Below are positions 8,384 through 17,534 of a stretch of 64,000 nt of DNA, in pieces. The notes below the pieces were generated by a model. The model had not been told where the DNA came from, searched no databases, and saw only the letters and a program-made list of their open reading frames with translations. The stretch's first letter is position 1, and every line of letters begins with the position of its first letter. The translations under genes and the position numbers were made by a program. Source of the stretch: Bifidobacterium minimum (GTDB taxonomy: Bacteria > Actinomycetota > Actinomycetes > Actinomycetales > Bifidobacteriaceae); assembly GCF_000741645.1 (NCBI RefSeq), contig NZ_JGZD01000004.1, forward strand, positions 62,001 through 126,000, written 5' to 3'.

Positions 8384-9715
8384 TCAGTCGACGAATGCGC
8401 GGCCGGCGTGGGCGTAGAAGCGCGAGAGCGTCTCGTCGCGGAATTCCTCGAATCGTCCCGCGTCGATGGAGGCTCGTATGTCGTCCAGCAGCCTCACGAA
8501 GAATCGCTCGTTGTGGATCGTCGCCAGAGTGAAGCCGTTGATTTCGCGCGCGTGAAGGAGATGCGCCACATAGGCCCGTGAGTAATGCGTGCATGCGTGG
8601 CAGTCGCATCCCTCCTCAAGCGGCCCGAAGTCCGTGCGGAACCGCGATCGCTTGACGTTGTACCGTCCGTCGCGCGTGAAGATGGCTCCGTTGCGCGCAC
8701 AGCGTGCGGGAGCCACGCAATCGAAGGTGTCGCCGCCGTTCTCCACGCATTCGAAGATGTCGTCCACCGAGGCGATGCCCAGTACGTGACGAGGGCGGCT
8801 TTCGGGCATCGCGTCGCCGATCCACGCGCAGGTGTCTCCGATGAGCCGCTTTTCGATCGCCCCTCCGATGCCGACGCCGTCGAAGTCCAGCGAGGCGATC
8901 TGTTCGGCGGCGTGGCGGCGCAGATCCTCGTAATTGGCTCCCTGAACCACGCCGTACAGCGCCTGATACGGCTTGTCCGACCTCTCCTCGGTCAGCCTCC
9001 GGTGTTCGGCCACGCATCTTCTCGCCCAGCGGAAGGTCCGTTCGACCGATCTCTCCTGATATCCACGGGTGTTCATCAGCGTCGTCAGCTCGTCGAAGGC
9101 GAACATGATGTCCGCGCCGATCCTGTGCTGGATGCCCATGGATATCTCGGCGCTGAAACGGTGCGTCGAACCGTTGAGAGGGGATTTGAAGGTCACCCCG
9201 TCCTCGTCGACGAAGGCCAGACGCTCCTTGCCTTCGGCTATGACGTCGTCTGATTTCATGCCGGTCACGTCCATGGCGAGAGTCTTCTTGAACCCCGCCC
9301 CCAGCGAGAGCACCTGGAAGCCTCCGGAATCCGTGAACGTGGGGCCGTCCCAGTTCATGAAGCGTCCCAGTCCGCCGGCCGCGTCGATGACGCCCTCGCC
9401 GGGACGCTCGAAAAGGTGGAAGGCGTTGGACAGCAGACATTGGGCGCCCAGCTCCTTCATGGTCTCGGGGAGCACCGCCTTCATGGCCGCCTGGGTGGCT
9501 ACGGGGACGAAGGCCGGCGTGTGGATGACGCCGTGCGGCGTGTGGATGACGCCGGTGCGCCCATAGCGGGCTCCGCCGCGTCCTTTGCCGTGGGCGGAAT
9601 CGTCGAGTCGTGTGATGGTTTCGAAATGAAATGCTCGGTGTTCGACATCGCCGTGCGCGTCTGTTGGAGATTCTGTGGTCGAAGGCGTGTTGGGTGCCGT
9701 GGAGTCGCTTCTCAT
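8384..9715 (-). CDS. tgt: tRNA-guanine transglycosylase
   Basis: Exchanges guanine-34 in GUN-anticodon tRNAs for the queuosine precursor preQ1 (or salvaged queuine). The 443 aa contain the substrate pocket motif FTDSGGFQV (Asp129), SNAFHL, the GADIMFAFDEL block that carries the nucleophilic Asp, and a CDCHACTHY...H zinc site near residues 388-415. About 40 N-terminal residues precede the family core. The start ATG lies 7 nt after TACAGT and lacks a Shine-Dalgarno, suggesting a leaderless message. No queuosine synthesis genes are in the window, so precursor supply is unknown. Confidence 0.95.
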   Translation of the reverse strand: MRSDSTAPNTPSTTESPTDAHGDVEHRAFHFETITRLDDSAHGKGRGGARYGRTGVIHTPHGVIHTPAFVPVATQAAMKAVLPETMKELGAQCLLSNAFHLFERPGEGVIDAAGGLGRFMNWDGPTFTDSGGFQVLSLGAGFKKTLAMDVTGMKSDDVIAEGKERLAFVDEDGVTFKSPLNGSTHRFSAEISMGIQHRIGADIMFAFDELTTLMNTRGYQERSVERTFRWARRCVAEHRRLTEERSDKPYQALYGVVQGANYEDLRRHAAEQIASLDFDGVGIGGAIEKRLIGDTCAWIGDAMPESRPRHVLGIASVDDIFECVENGGDTFDCVAPARCARNGAIFTRDGRYNVKRSRFRTDFGPLEEGCDCHACTHYSRAYVAHLLHAREINGFTLATIHNERFFVRLLDDIRASIDAGRFEEFRDETLSRFYAHAGRAFVD

Positions 9716-9920
9716 AGGGCATACTGTAGGGCCATGGGTGCCGTTGTGCGTCGGTATGGGGACGCATGGCGGGTATTGGCCGGCAACTTGACTTATTCTT
9801 TCAACGAACGTTCAGGAAACTTCCAGAGCCGATGTCTTAACTCTGTGAATAGCACAGCGGCGGCGGGGAGCTTCCCGACCCCAGACGGACCGCCACCGTC
9901 CCGATGATTAAGGAGCAACA

Positions 9921-11858
9921 ATGGCCGACGACTATAACAACGGCTGGAATGGGCAGCCCTCGCAGCCGCGAGACGATGAGCGCAACGAGGGACAGGACGA
10001 ACAGGATACGCTGAACGCCTCGCACCCTGACGATCAGGACGCCAACGGCGTCAGCGGCGTCAGCGGCGTCAACGGGAATGATGACGACACCACGCCGGGA
10101 ACGGCGGGTGAGGCGGAGGCCACCGAGAGAATCGAGCGACCGGTCGCCTCCCAGTCCTCCGAATGGGACAGAACCACGTATCCGGCACAGGGCACGGATG
10201 ATGGGTCGCAGCAGCAGTCCCAGCCACAGCCGCAGCCACAGCCGCAGCAGAACGGCTACTATCGCCCCGCTCCCCAGTACGGCGCATATGCACCGACCGC
10301 CCCGGTTCCCAATCAGGGCCAGGATGGTGTGAACGGATCCATGCAGAATCCGACCCAGCGTATACCCATGGGATTCCAGCAGAATCCGGAGTCGGGAGAT
10401 CGGTCGCAGACCCCGATGTCGAACGCAGGCAACCGCAATCCGTACGTCATGCCCACGGGGAATCCGTTCACGAACAACCCCGATCCGCGTTCGTCCGCGC
10501 AGGAACAGCCGGCACAGCAGGGGCCGTGGGGTCCCGGCGGGCCTCAGGGGCCGCAGGATCCCACGATGATGGGGCAGATGCCCGAGGGGTCCGACGGCGG
10601 GCGACCCGTCCAACGTCGGACGGCCGGCAACGTGATCGTCGCGGTCGTCGCGGCCCTCGTGTCGGCGGCCCTGTGTCTGGGCGTCGGCTATGCCGCCGTG
10701 ACTCAGGGATGGGTGACGGTGCCGACGTCGGGATCGCTGTCCAGCGTCAGCTCAAACACGTCCGGATCGGGCACGGCCTCCGCGAAGACCGGAAGCGCCA
10801 TTGACTGGACCGCCGTCGCGAAGGACGTCTCCTCGTCGGTGGTGTCCATCCAGACCACCCTCTCGAACGGAACCGCCAAGGGGTCGGGTGCCATCATCGA
10901 CACCAAGGGCTACATCGTGACCAACAACCACGTCATCTCCGACGCCACATCCATCGAGGTGACCCTGGCGAATGGGCAGATGTACACGGCGAAGGTCGTG
11001 GGCACGGACTCCACCACGGATCTGGCGGTTATCAAGCTGGAGAACCCTCCCAGCGATCTGAAGGCGGTGGAATTCGCGGACTCCGATAACCTCGCGGTGG
11101 GGGAGGCCGTCATGGCCATCGGCAATCCTCTGGGATACGACGACACCGCCACCACGGGCATCGTGTCCGCGTTGAACCGTCCCGTTTCGGTGGAGGACGA
11201 CCATAATTCGCAGATCGTGACCAATGCCGTCCAGATCGACGCGGCGATCAATCCGGGCAACTCCGGTGGGCCAACGTTCAACGCGGCGGGGCAGGTTATC
11301 GGAATCAACTCGTCCATCGCTTCGACGGCCACGTCCAGCTCCGAGGCGGGGTCCATCGGCATCGGCTTCGCGATTCCGGCCAACCTCGTCAAGCGCGTCG
11401 CGAACGAGATCATCAAGGACGGTTCGGTCAAGCACGTCATGCTCGGCGTCACCATCACCAGCGACACCGTCACCGCGGATGGCGTGACGCGTGGAGGAGC
11501 GAAGATAACGTCCTCGAGCGGAAGCACCGGCGTGGTGTCCGGAAGCCCTGCGGCCAAGGCCGGGCTGAAGGTCGGTGACACCATCGTCGCCTTCAACGGA
11601 GAAGCGGTGGGCAACAGCTATTCCCTGCTGGGATTCGTCCGGGCCGCGTCTCTGGGCGACAAGGTCACGCTCACCGTGGTGCGGGACAGCAAGACGATCA
11701 CGGTGGATGTGACGCTGGACCAGCAGGAGGCCACCAGCAGCTCGAGCAGTAGCAGCGGAAACAGCAACAACAACGAGAACAACAACGAGAATAACAACAA
11801 CGACGACGGCAGCAGCGGAGACGACGGAGGCCTCGTCGATCCCTTCGGACTCTGGTAG
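9921..11858 (+). CDS. htrA: HtrA/DegP-type membrane-anchored serine protease with PDZ domain
   Basis: Envelope quality-control protease, 645 aa. The order is: a 230-residue cytoplasmic Gln/Pro/Asn-rich tail, one membrane helix (about 236-260), a trypsin-like domain with catalytic His337 (NNHVIS), Asp367 (STTDLAVI) and Ser448 (GNSGGP), a PDZ domain (about 500-600) and an Asn/Ser-rich C-terminal tail. The active site should face outside. The start ATG is preceded by AAGGAG 7 nt upstream. It has its own 200-nt upstream region after divergent tgt and converges with the MocR gene. The disordered tails are much longer than in E. coli DegP but common in actinobacterial homologues. Confidence 0.93.
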   Translation: MADDYNNGWNGQPSQPRDDERNEGQDEQDTLNASHPDDQDANGVSGVSGVNGNDDDTTPGTAGEAEATERIERPVASQSSEWDRTTYPAQGTDDGSQQQSQPQPQPQPQQNGYYRPAPQYGAYAPTAPVPNQGQDGVNGSMQNPTQRIPMGFQQNPESGDRSQTPMSNAGNRNPYVMPTGNPFTNNPDPRSSAQEQPAQQGPWGPGGPQGPQDPTMMGQMPEGSDGGRPVQRRTAGNVIVAVVAALVSAALCLGVGYAAVTQGWVTVPTSGSLSSVSSNTSGSGTASAKTGSAIDWTAVAKDVSSSVVSIQTTLSNGTAKGSGAIIDTKGYIVTNNHVISDATSIEVTLANGQMYTAKVVGTDSTTDLAVIKLENPPSDLKAVEFADSDNLAVGEAVMAIGNPLGYDDTATTGIVSALNRPVSVEDDHNSQIVTNAVQIDAAINPGNSGGPTFNAAGQVIGINSSIASTATSSSEAGSIGIGFAIPANLVKRVANEIIKDGSVKHVMLGVTITSDTVTADGVTRGGAKITSSSGSTGVVSGSPAAKAGLKVGDTIVAFNGEAVGNSYSLLGFVRAASLGDKVTLTVVRDSKTITVDVTLDQQEATSSSSSSSGNSNNNENNNENNNNDDGSSGDDGGLVDPFGLW

Positions 11859-11909
11859 ATCCGGCGGGTTCGGGTCGTCGGGCGACGGTCCGGCGGTTTG
11901 ATGGGCACG

Positions 11910-11939
11910 ATGGCCGCGACGATTATTCGTCGCGGCCAT
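11910..11939. terminator. 12-bp perfect hairpin between htrA and the MocR gene
   Basis: ATGGCCGCGACG (11910-11921) and its exact complement (11928-11939) enclose a 6-nt AT-rich loop in which the MocR stop codon sits. It lies where two convergent genes end. No T-run follows on either strand, so its role as terminator is inferred from position. Confidence 0.45.
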
Positions 11940-13419
11940 CGGCCATTCTCGCGGCGTGCGTGCACACGATCTCGATTCCCCGCTCCACGTCCGAGGTGTC
12001 CGGACGGGCGAAGTTCAACCGTATATGTCTGTCGTCCCCGGCTTCGACCGAAAATATGGCGCCCGGCATGAACGTCACCCCATCGGCACGGCAGACGTGC
12101 AGCAGCGTCTCGGCTTTGACGCCTTCGGGAAGCCGGGCCCAGATGTAGTATCCTCCACGCGGATCGTGCCATGTCATTCCCCGCGGCGCACGCCTTCGCA
12201 ACGCGTCCTCCATGAGGTCGCGTCTACGGCGGTACGTCTCGACCAGGGTGGACACATGGCGGTCGATGGTGTCCCCCCGGAGAAGCTCGATGCAGATTCT
12301 CTGAGATGATGCGCTTGTGCGCTGGTCGATCATCCTCCGCAGCGCCGCCAGTCGCGAGATGACGTTTCTATCGGCCTCGATCCAGCCCGTCCTCAATGCC
12401 GGAGCCACCGTCTTCGAAAACGTGGACAGATAGATCACGTATCCGGAGTTCTCCACGCCTGCCAGCGGGATTGGGGCCTCCCCCTCGTAACGCAGATCGC
12501 CATAGGGATCGTCCTCGAGAATGAGGCATTGATATCTGATCGCGGTCTCCACCAGAGCCCGCCTGCGTTCGGCCGGTAGCGTCCTGCCGGTCGGATTCTG
12601 GAAGGTGGGGATGGTGTAGATCATTTTGGGGTGGAGCCTTGAGCAATAGGCCTCAAGCATGTCGGCACGGATGCCGTCCCCGTCGGTGGGGACCCCGACG
12701 ATTCGTGCCTGCGCCGATCGGAACGCCTGCAGCGCGGGGAAGAACGTGGATTCCTCGGTGAGGATCACGTCACCGGGGTTGATGAGGGTGCGCACGCATA
12801 GATCTATGCCCTGTTCGGAGCCGGAGAGAACCATGATGTTGGAGGCCCCGCAGCTCACGCCGCGTTGGGACATCCGTGCCGCCAGCAGCTCGCGCAGCTC
12901 GTCGAACCCCTCGATGGGGGACTCGGGTTTGCCGTCGAAGGCGTGGGATGCGAAGGCCTTCGAACTGATGCGTCGAAGCAGATCATCGGGGATGTCCTTC
13001 GGGTTGGGGGATCCCGTCGCGAAGTCGATTCCCGAGCCGGGGTCCTGCGCCATGTTCGCCGAGGCGATGTCATGGTAGGTGAACCTGTTCGAGTAATCGC
13101 TGAAGAGGATTGGCCACGGGGGCGATGTGCGCCCGGGAACGGATCCCGCGTCGACCGTTGGCCGCGGGTCATGGAGGTTCCGCTCGGAACACACGAACGT
13201 GCCGCGGCCGGTCATGGAGACGATAAGGCCTTCGGAGCGGAGCTGGTCATACGCCTGCATGACGGTGGCCCTGTTGACCCCGAGGTCGTGGGCCAGGGAC
13301 CGTTCCGGTGGGAGGCGGTATCCGGCCACCATATGTCCGCCCAGAATCAGACCGCGCAGTTCCCCCGCGATCTGGCGGTACAGCGGGACTCCGCTGTGTC
13401 TGTTCACTGTGACGCGCAT
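11923..13419 (-). CDS. MocR/GntR-type transcription regulator with aminotransferase-like domain (PdxR-like)
   Basis: Regulator of 498 aa built from a GntR winged-helix domain (about 1-75, RLPPERSLAHDLGVNRATV) joined to a fold-type I aminotransferase-like domain that binds pyridoxal phosphate. Residues expected at the PLP site are Asn275 (QNPTG), an Asp in DDPYGD and Lys336 (STFSKTVAP). Its position directly downstream of pdxS-pdxT supports a PdxR role: controlling vitamin B6 synthesis by sensing PLP. In many actinobacteria pdxR is divergent; here it is on the same strand, 95 nt after pdxT, and could be co-transcribed. A tight hairpin (13437-13453) precedes its start. The binding target is probably the repeat at 15143-15172. 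Confidence 0.88.
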   Translation of the reverse strand: MRVTVNRHSGVPLYRQIAGELRGLILGGHMVAGYRLPPERSLAHDLGVNRATVMQAYDQLRSEGLIVSMTGRGTFVCSERNLHDPRPTVDAGSVPGRTSPPWPILFSDYSNRFTYHDIASANMAQDPGSGIDFATGSPNPKDIPDDLLRRISSKAFASHAFDGKPESPIEGFDELRELLAARMSQRGVSCGASNIMVLSGSEQGIDLCVRTLINPGDVILTEESTFFPALQAFRSAQARIVGVPTDGDGIRADMLEAYCSRLHPKMIYTIPTFQNPTGRTLPAERRRALVETAIRYQCLILEDDPYGDLRYEGEAPIPLAGVENSGYVIYLSTFSKTVAPALRTGWIEADRNVISRLAALRRMIDQRTSASSQRICIELLRGDTIDRHVSTLVETYRRRRDLMEDALRRRAPRGMTWHDPRGGYYIWARLPEGVKAETLLHVCRADGVTFMPGAIFSVEAGDDRHIRLNFARPDTSDVERGIEIVCTHAARMADGRDE

Positions 13420-13514
13420 GTCTGGGCCTTAGACGACCGGCCTGGGAGGCCGGCCGGGGACGTGATGATGATGGTGCCGGGATGCCGAAGGCGGCGTATG
13501 CCCATCACCAGCCA

Positions 13515-14126
13515 TCATAACGACAGGAACAGTTCGTGGATTCGGGTGTCCGACGTGAGTTCGGGATGGAATGCCGTGGCGAGGATGGATCCCTGCCTCA
13601 GTCCAACGGGATGCCCGTCGACCCGCGTCTCCACGGTGACGTCCGGGCCCACGTCCACCACATAGGGGCCGCGGATGAACACCAGCGGCATGTCGGTGAT
13701 GTCGCCGAACGACCCCGTCGCGGAGAAGCTTCCCAGCTGCCGCCCGTAGGCGTTGCGCCGGACCGTGGCGTGAAGGGCCCCGAAGTAGACGGAATCGTCG
13801 TTCTCCAGACGTTCGGCGAGCAGGATCATGCCGGCGCAGGTGCCGAGCACCGGGCGTCCGAGCGCGATATGCGCGGCGATGGGATCGGACAGGCCGCTGG
13901 ATCGCAGCAGCCTGCCCTGCGTGGTGCTTTCGCCTCCCGGCAGGATGACGCGGGTGATGGAGTCGTCCCAGTCCTCGGAGGATCGCAGCAGTCGCCAGGG
14001 GGCGCGCAGCCTGTCCAGCATCGCCGCATGCTCGGCGAAGGCGCCCTGGACGGCGAGGATTCCCGTCACATCGGCGTCCTGTCTGCCTGATAGTTCCTTG
14101 GTGATGTATTCGGCCTTGAGAACCAT
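13515..14126 (-). CDS. pdxT: pyridoxal 5'-phosphate synthase glutaminase subunit PdxT
   Basis: Class I glutamine amidotransferase, 203 aa, that frees ammonia from glutamine and passes it to PdxS. The catalytic triad is visible: Cys97 in GTCAGM, and His187 and Glu189 in FHPEL; GGEST (64-68) is also present. It starts 3 nt after the pdxS stop, so the two subunits are translated from one message. Confidence 0.95.
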   Translation of the reverse strand: MVLKAEYITKELSGRQDADVTGILAVQGAFAEHAAMLDRLRAPWRLLRSSEDWDDSITRVILPGGESTTQGRLLRSSGLSDPIAAHIALGRPVLGTCAGMILLAERLENDDSVYFGALHATVRRNAYGRQLGSFSATGSFGDITDMPLVFIRGPYVVDVGPDVTVETRVDGHPVGLRQGSILATAFHPELTSDTRIHELFLSL

Positions 14127-14129
14127 CGC

Positions 14130-15047
14130 TCACTCGCCACGCTTGGCCATGAGGGTGGTTATCTCGTCCTCGTTGATGCCGACCATGGCCTCGCCGAGGT
14201 TCTCCGACAGGCGGGCGAGTCTGTCGTCGTCGCGCCAGTCAGCCGTGGCCTGCACGATGGCGCCCGCGCGCTTGGCCGGATCGCCGGACTTGAAGATGCC
14301 CGATCCCACGAACACGCCCTCGGCGCCCAGCTCCATCATGAGCGCGGCGTCGGCGGGTGTGGCGATGCCGCCGGCGGCGAAGTTGACCACGGGAAGACGG
14401 CCGTTGTCGTGGACGTACCGGGCGAGATCCAGAGGCACGGCGAGCTGCTTGGCGGCCTCGAACACCTCGTCGTCGCGCAGGGCCGCGAGCTGCCGTATCT
14501 GCTTGTCCATCGTGCGCATGTGGCGCACGGCCTGGATGACGTCGCCGGTGCCGGGCTCGCCCTTGGTGCGAATCATCGCCGCGCCCTCGGCGATGCGTCG
14601 CAGGGCCTCGCCCAGATCCTTCGCCCCGCAGACGAAGGGCACGGCGAAGCGCGTCTTGTCGATGTGGTGGACGTCGTCGGCGGGGCTGAGCACCTCGGAC
14701 TCGTCGATGTAGTCGATGTCGATGGCCTGCAGGATGCGGGCCTCGGCGATGTGCCCGATGCGAACCTTGGCCATAACCGGAATGGACACGGCCTTCTGGA
14801 TGCCGCGTATCATCGCCGGGTCGCTCATGCGCGACACCCCGCCCGCAGCCCGGATGTCCGCCGGGATGCGTTCGAGCGCCATCACCGCGCAGGCGCCGGC
14901 GTCCTCGGCGACGCGGGCCTGGTCGGGGGTGGTCACGTCCATGATGACCCCGCCTTTGAGCATCTGCGCCAGATTGCGGTTGAGCTCTGCTCTGTCCGGT
15001 GCCCCGGAAAGTTCCCGTGCGGTGTCGTTGGTCTGCGATGAAGCCAT
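14130..15047 (-). CDS. pdxS: pyridoxal 5'-phosphate synthase subunit PdxS
   Basis: Makes PLP from ribose 5-phosphate, glyceraldehyde 3-phosphate and ammonia. The 305-aa protein has Asp37 (MDVTT), the Schiff-base Lys94 in MAKVRIGH and the second lysine in [10 protein letters not shown], with the normal TIM-barrel length. The ATG at 15047 is chosen over an in-frame upstream start because AGGAAGG stands 8 nt before it and family similarity begins there. Expression is probably controlled by the MocR protein through the repeated site about 100 nt upstream. Confidence 0.97.
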   Translation of the reverse strand: MASSQTNDTARELSGAPDRAELNRNLAQMLKGGVIMDVTTPDQARVAEDAGACAVMALERIPADIRAAGGVSRMSDPAMIRGIQKAVSIPVMAKVRIGHIAEARILQAIDIDYIDESEVLSPADDVHHIDKTRFAVPFVCGAKDLGEALRRIAEGAAMIRTKGEPGTGDVIQAVRHMRTMDKQIRQLAALRDDEVFEAAKQLAVPLDLARYVHDNGRLPVVNFAAGGIATPADAALMMELGAEGVFVGSGIFKSGDPAKRAGAIVQATADWRDDDRLARLSENLGEAMVGINEDEITTLMAKRGE

Positions 15048-15142
15048 GATCGTCCTTCCTGTGATGATGATGCCGCACGTCAGCCTAAAGTCGTCGCGCT
15101 CGCCGTGACAGGTCCAATCCGAAGGTTTGGGACCCAGCCAAT

Positions 15143-15172
15143 CCCTTGTGGTACCATACCCTTGTGGTACCA
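15143..15172. promoter_or_regulatory. direct-repeat operator for the MocR/PdxR regulator upstream of pdxST
   Basis: CCCTTGTGGTACCA occurs exactly twice, at 15143-15156 and 15159-15172, a 16-bp period. Each copy holds the palindromic core GGTACC. Paired direct repeats upstream of pdxST are the known form of MocR/PdxR sites. The match to this regulator is inference from position. Confidence 0.7.
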
Positions 15173-15181
15173 AGCCAATTC

Positions 15182-15245
15182 ATGGCCATGATGCATGTGG
15201 CCATTGATGGATGGACAAGTCAGCATAATTGAAGATGTCATCTTT
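15182..15245 (+). promoter_or_regulatory. palindromes in the promoter region of the P-type ATPase gene
   Basis: Two inverted repeats lie between the divergent pdxS and ATPase genes: ATGGCCA/TGGCCAT around 15182-15204, and AAGATG-T-CATCTT (15232-15244). A -10-like CATAAT stands at 15224-15229. They may be operators for a metal-responsive repressor; no such regulator is encoded nearby. Confidence 0.3.
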
Positions 15246-15352
15246 ACGCCGTGTATCGAGCAGCGCCTCCGTGTGCCGTCGATGGGTTAACAAGGCGTGC
15301 CATGCCGCCTCCGGAGTTTTCCGGGGGTGATACATCCGCGTAAGGAGAATCG

Positions 15353-17506
15353 ATGCGTCGCATCATTGATCGTGTTTCCCAGGTGCCCATGCTTGTGGCA
15401 ACCGTCCTGTCCGCTCTTCCCGTCGCACTGCTATGGGGCGTGGAGTGGGGGGAGACGCCGTTCCAATGGGCGTGGCTTCCTTCGATCGGGCAGAGCGTGG
15501 TCGTCGCCGTGGTCGTCGCCACGGTGGTCCCGATGGTCGTCGGCGTGGCGTCCGATCTGCTCCATGGCAGGGCCGGGGTGGACATACTCGCCATCATGGC
15601 GCTCGTCTCCACGCTTCTCGTCGGACAGTACTGGGCGAGCTGGGCCGTTGCCCTTATGGTGTGGTCCGGCGACGCCATCGAACGGTACGCCAACGGTCGC
15701 GCCACCTCGAATCTCACCGCTTTGGTGGCCGCCGCCCCACGTCAGGCCCATGTGGTCATGCTCAGAGGAGTGGGAGCGTCCGCTCGCGGGCGCGGCGCCG
15801 ATGGATGGAGAAGTGCGGGGAACGACGGATCGGCAGGGGACGCGCCATCCGCACGAGGGTCCAAGGCGGGCTCCGGGGTGGGCTCCGGGACAGGCTCCGG
15901 GGCGGGCTCCGGGACGGATGCCCACTTCCATACGATTCCCGTCGATGAGGTTGCCGTCGGTGACGTCGTTCTCGTGCTTCCGGGTGAGACCGTGCCGGTC
16001 GATGGCAGTCTGCTCAGCGTCAGCGCCACCCTGGATCTGAGCAGCATCAACGGGGAATCCGTTCCGCGTGAGGTGTTCGCCGGGGCGAGGGTGCTGTCCG
16101 GAGCGGTGAACGGGTCCACGGCGATCACGGTCAAAGCCACGCGGGTGTCGGCCGATTCGCAGTATCAGCGCATCCTCGCGATGGTGGCGGACGCCCAGGA
16201 GTCGCGCGCCCCCGCGGTTCGCATCGCCGACAGGCTGGCCCTTCCCTTCACCGCGGTATCCCTTCTCATAGCGGGCGTCGCCTGGGCCGTATCCGGTACC
16301 CCGCTGCGATTCGTTCAGGTCCTCGTCCTCGCCACTCCCTGCCCGCTGCTGATAGCGGCGCCGGTGGCCTTCGTCGCGGGGACGGGACGTCTGGCCAAGG
16401 CGGGCGTGCTCGTGAAAAGCCAGGACGCACTCGAGACGCTGTCGCGCGTCGACCATGTGTTCTTCGACAAGACCGGAACGCTCACTTCGACCGTTCCCCG
16501 CGTCGTCGGCGTCGACATGGTTCCGGGGACGTCCCGGCCACGGAGGCTGTCCGGCGAGTGGGACTCCGACAGGATTCTGGAACTTGCGGGAGTGGTCGAG
16601 ACCTACTCCGTGCACATTCTGGCCAAGGGCATCGTCCGGGCCGGGGCCGAGGCGGCGCGCCGCAGACCGGGGCGTTCGCGTCGCCCCGTGGTCGTCGGAG
16701 TCCGGGAGGACGCCGGCAACGGGGTCCAGGCGGACGTGGACGGCGTCCGGGTGCGTGTCGGCCGGCTCGGCTTCGTCTCCGATCAAGACGCCGACGGCGT
16801 CGGGGGGATCCACGGATGGCGTCCGCTGAAACCCGATGAGATGGTCGCGTATGTGTCCTGTGACGGTGTTCTGACCGCCCGCGTCGTCATGCGCGACCTT
16901 CCCCGGGTGAATTCGCGTTCGACCTTGGATGCGCTGCGCGGCATGGGCATGGATCTGACCATGGTGACGGGAGACAGGGCCGAATCCGCACGGGTCATCG
17001 CCGATGAGGTCGGCATCGACGACGTGCGCGCCGATCTGCTTCCGCAGGACAAGGTCGCCGTGGTCTCCAGCGGCGGCGCAGGGCGTTCCCGGTCCCGCAC
17101 CGCCACCATGATGGTGGGCGACGGCGTCAATGACGCCCCGGTTCTCGCCGCCGCCGACGTCGGCATGGCGATGACGGACGGAACCGCCACGGCCGCCGCC
17201 GATTCGGCCCAGGCGGTCATCATGAACGACGACATCGCCTCCGTGCACCGGGCTCTGTCGATAGCTCGTCGAACCATGAGAGTGATGCTCCAGGCGGTGG
17301 TCGGAGGACTTCTGCTGGCGCTTTTCGGCATGGTCGCCGCCGCTTTCGACCTCATACCCGTCGTGGCGGGCGCGTTCCTTCAGGAAGGCATCGACGTGGT
17401 GTCGATCCTGTGGGCGCTGACCGTGTTGATCGACGTCCCGCTTGCGCTTCCCGGAAGCGACGGCGGGAAGGCCTCTGCGGTCCATCGCCCATCACCCCTG
17501 CCATAA
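15353..17506 (+). CDS. heavy-metal (P1B-type) cation-transporting ATPase
   Basis: Membrane pump of 717 aa. It has the phosphorylation site Asp372 in DKTGTLT, a GES-like block (SSINGES), TGD and GDGVNDAP, and the transmembrane metal motif Cys330-Pro-Leu in TPCPLLIAAP. The third position is Leu, not Cys/His/Ser as in well-known Cu, Zn or Co pumps, so the ion cannot be named. There is no N-terminal CXXC metal-binding domain; helices start at residue 12. Residues about 145-190 form an Ala/Gly/Ser low-complexity insertion with GSG repeats ahead of the actuator domain. RBS is AAGGAG, 6 nt before ATG. The next gene starts just after its stop but probably has its own promoter. Confidence 0.88.
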   Translation: MRRIIDRVSQVPMLVATVLSALPVALLWGVEWGETPFQWAWLPSIGQSVVVAVVVATVVPMVVGVASDLLHGRAGVDILAIMALVSTLLVGQYWASWAVALMVWSGDAIERYANGRATSNLTALVAAAPRQAHVVMLRGVGASARGRGADGWRSAGNDGSAGDAPSARGSKAGSGVGSGTGSGAGSGTDAHFHTIPVDEVAVGDVVLVLPGETVPVDGSLLSVSATLDLSSINGESVPREVFAGARVLSGAVNGSTAITVKATRVSADSQYQRILAMVADAQESRAPAVRIADRLALPFTAVSLLIAGVAWAVSGTPLRFVQVLVLATPCPLLIAAPVAFVAGTGRLAKAGVLVKSQDALETLSRVDHVFFDKTGTLTSTVPRVVGVDMVPGTSRPRRLSGEWDSDRILELAGVVETYSVHILAKGIVRAGAEAARRRPGRSRRPVVVGVREDAGNGVQADVDGVRVRVGRLGFVSDQDADGVGGIHGWRPLKPDEMVAYVSCDGVLTARVVMRDLPRVNSRSTLDALRGMGMDLTMVTGDRAESARVIADEVGIDDVRADLLPQDKVAVVSSGGAGRSRSRTATMMVGDGVNDAPVLAAADVGMAMTDGTATAAADSAQAVIMNDDIASVHRALSIARRTMRVMLQAVVGGLLLALFGMVAAAFDLIPVVAGAFLQEGIDVVSILWALTVLIDVPLALPGSDGGKASAVHRPSPLP

Positions 17507-17534
17507 TGGCGTCGATTGCATTAGGCTAGAGCGC

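Noticed and set aside
15431..17485. Minus-strand open frame of 684 codons opposite the P-type ATPase
   Set aside because: Antisense shadow of a gene with all P-type ATPase motifs.
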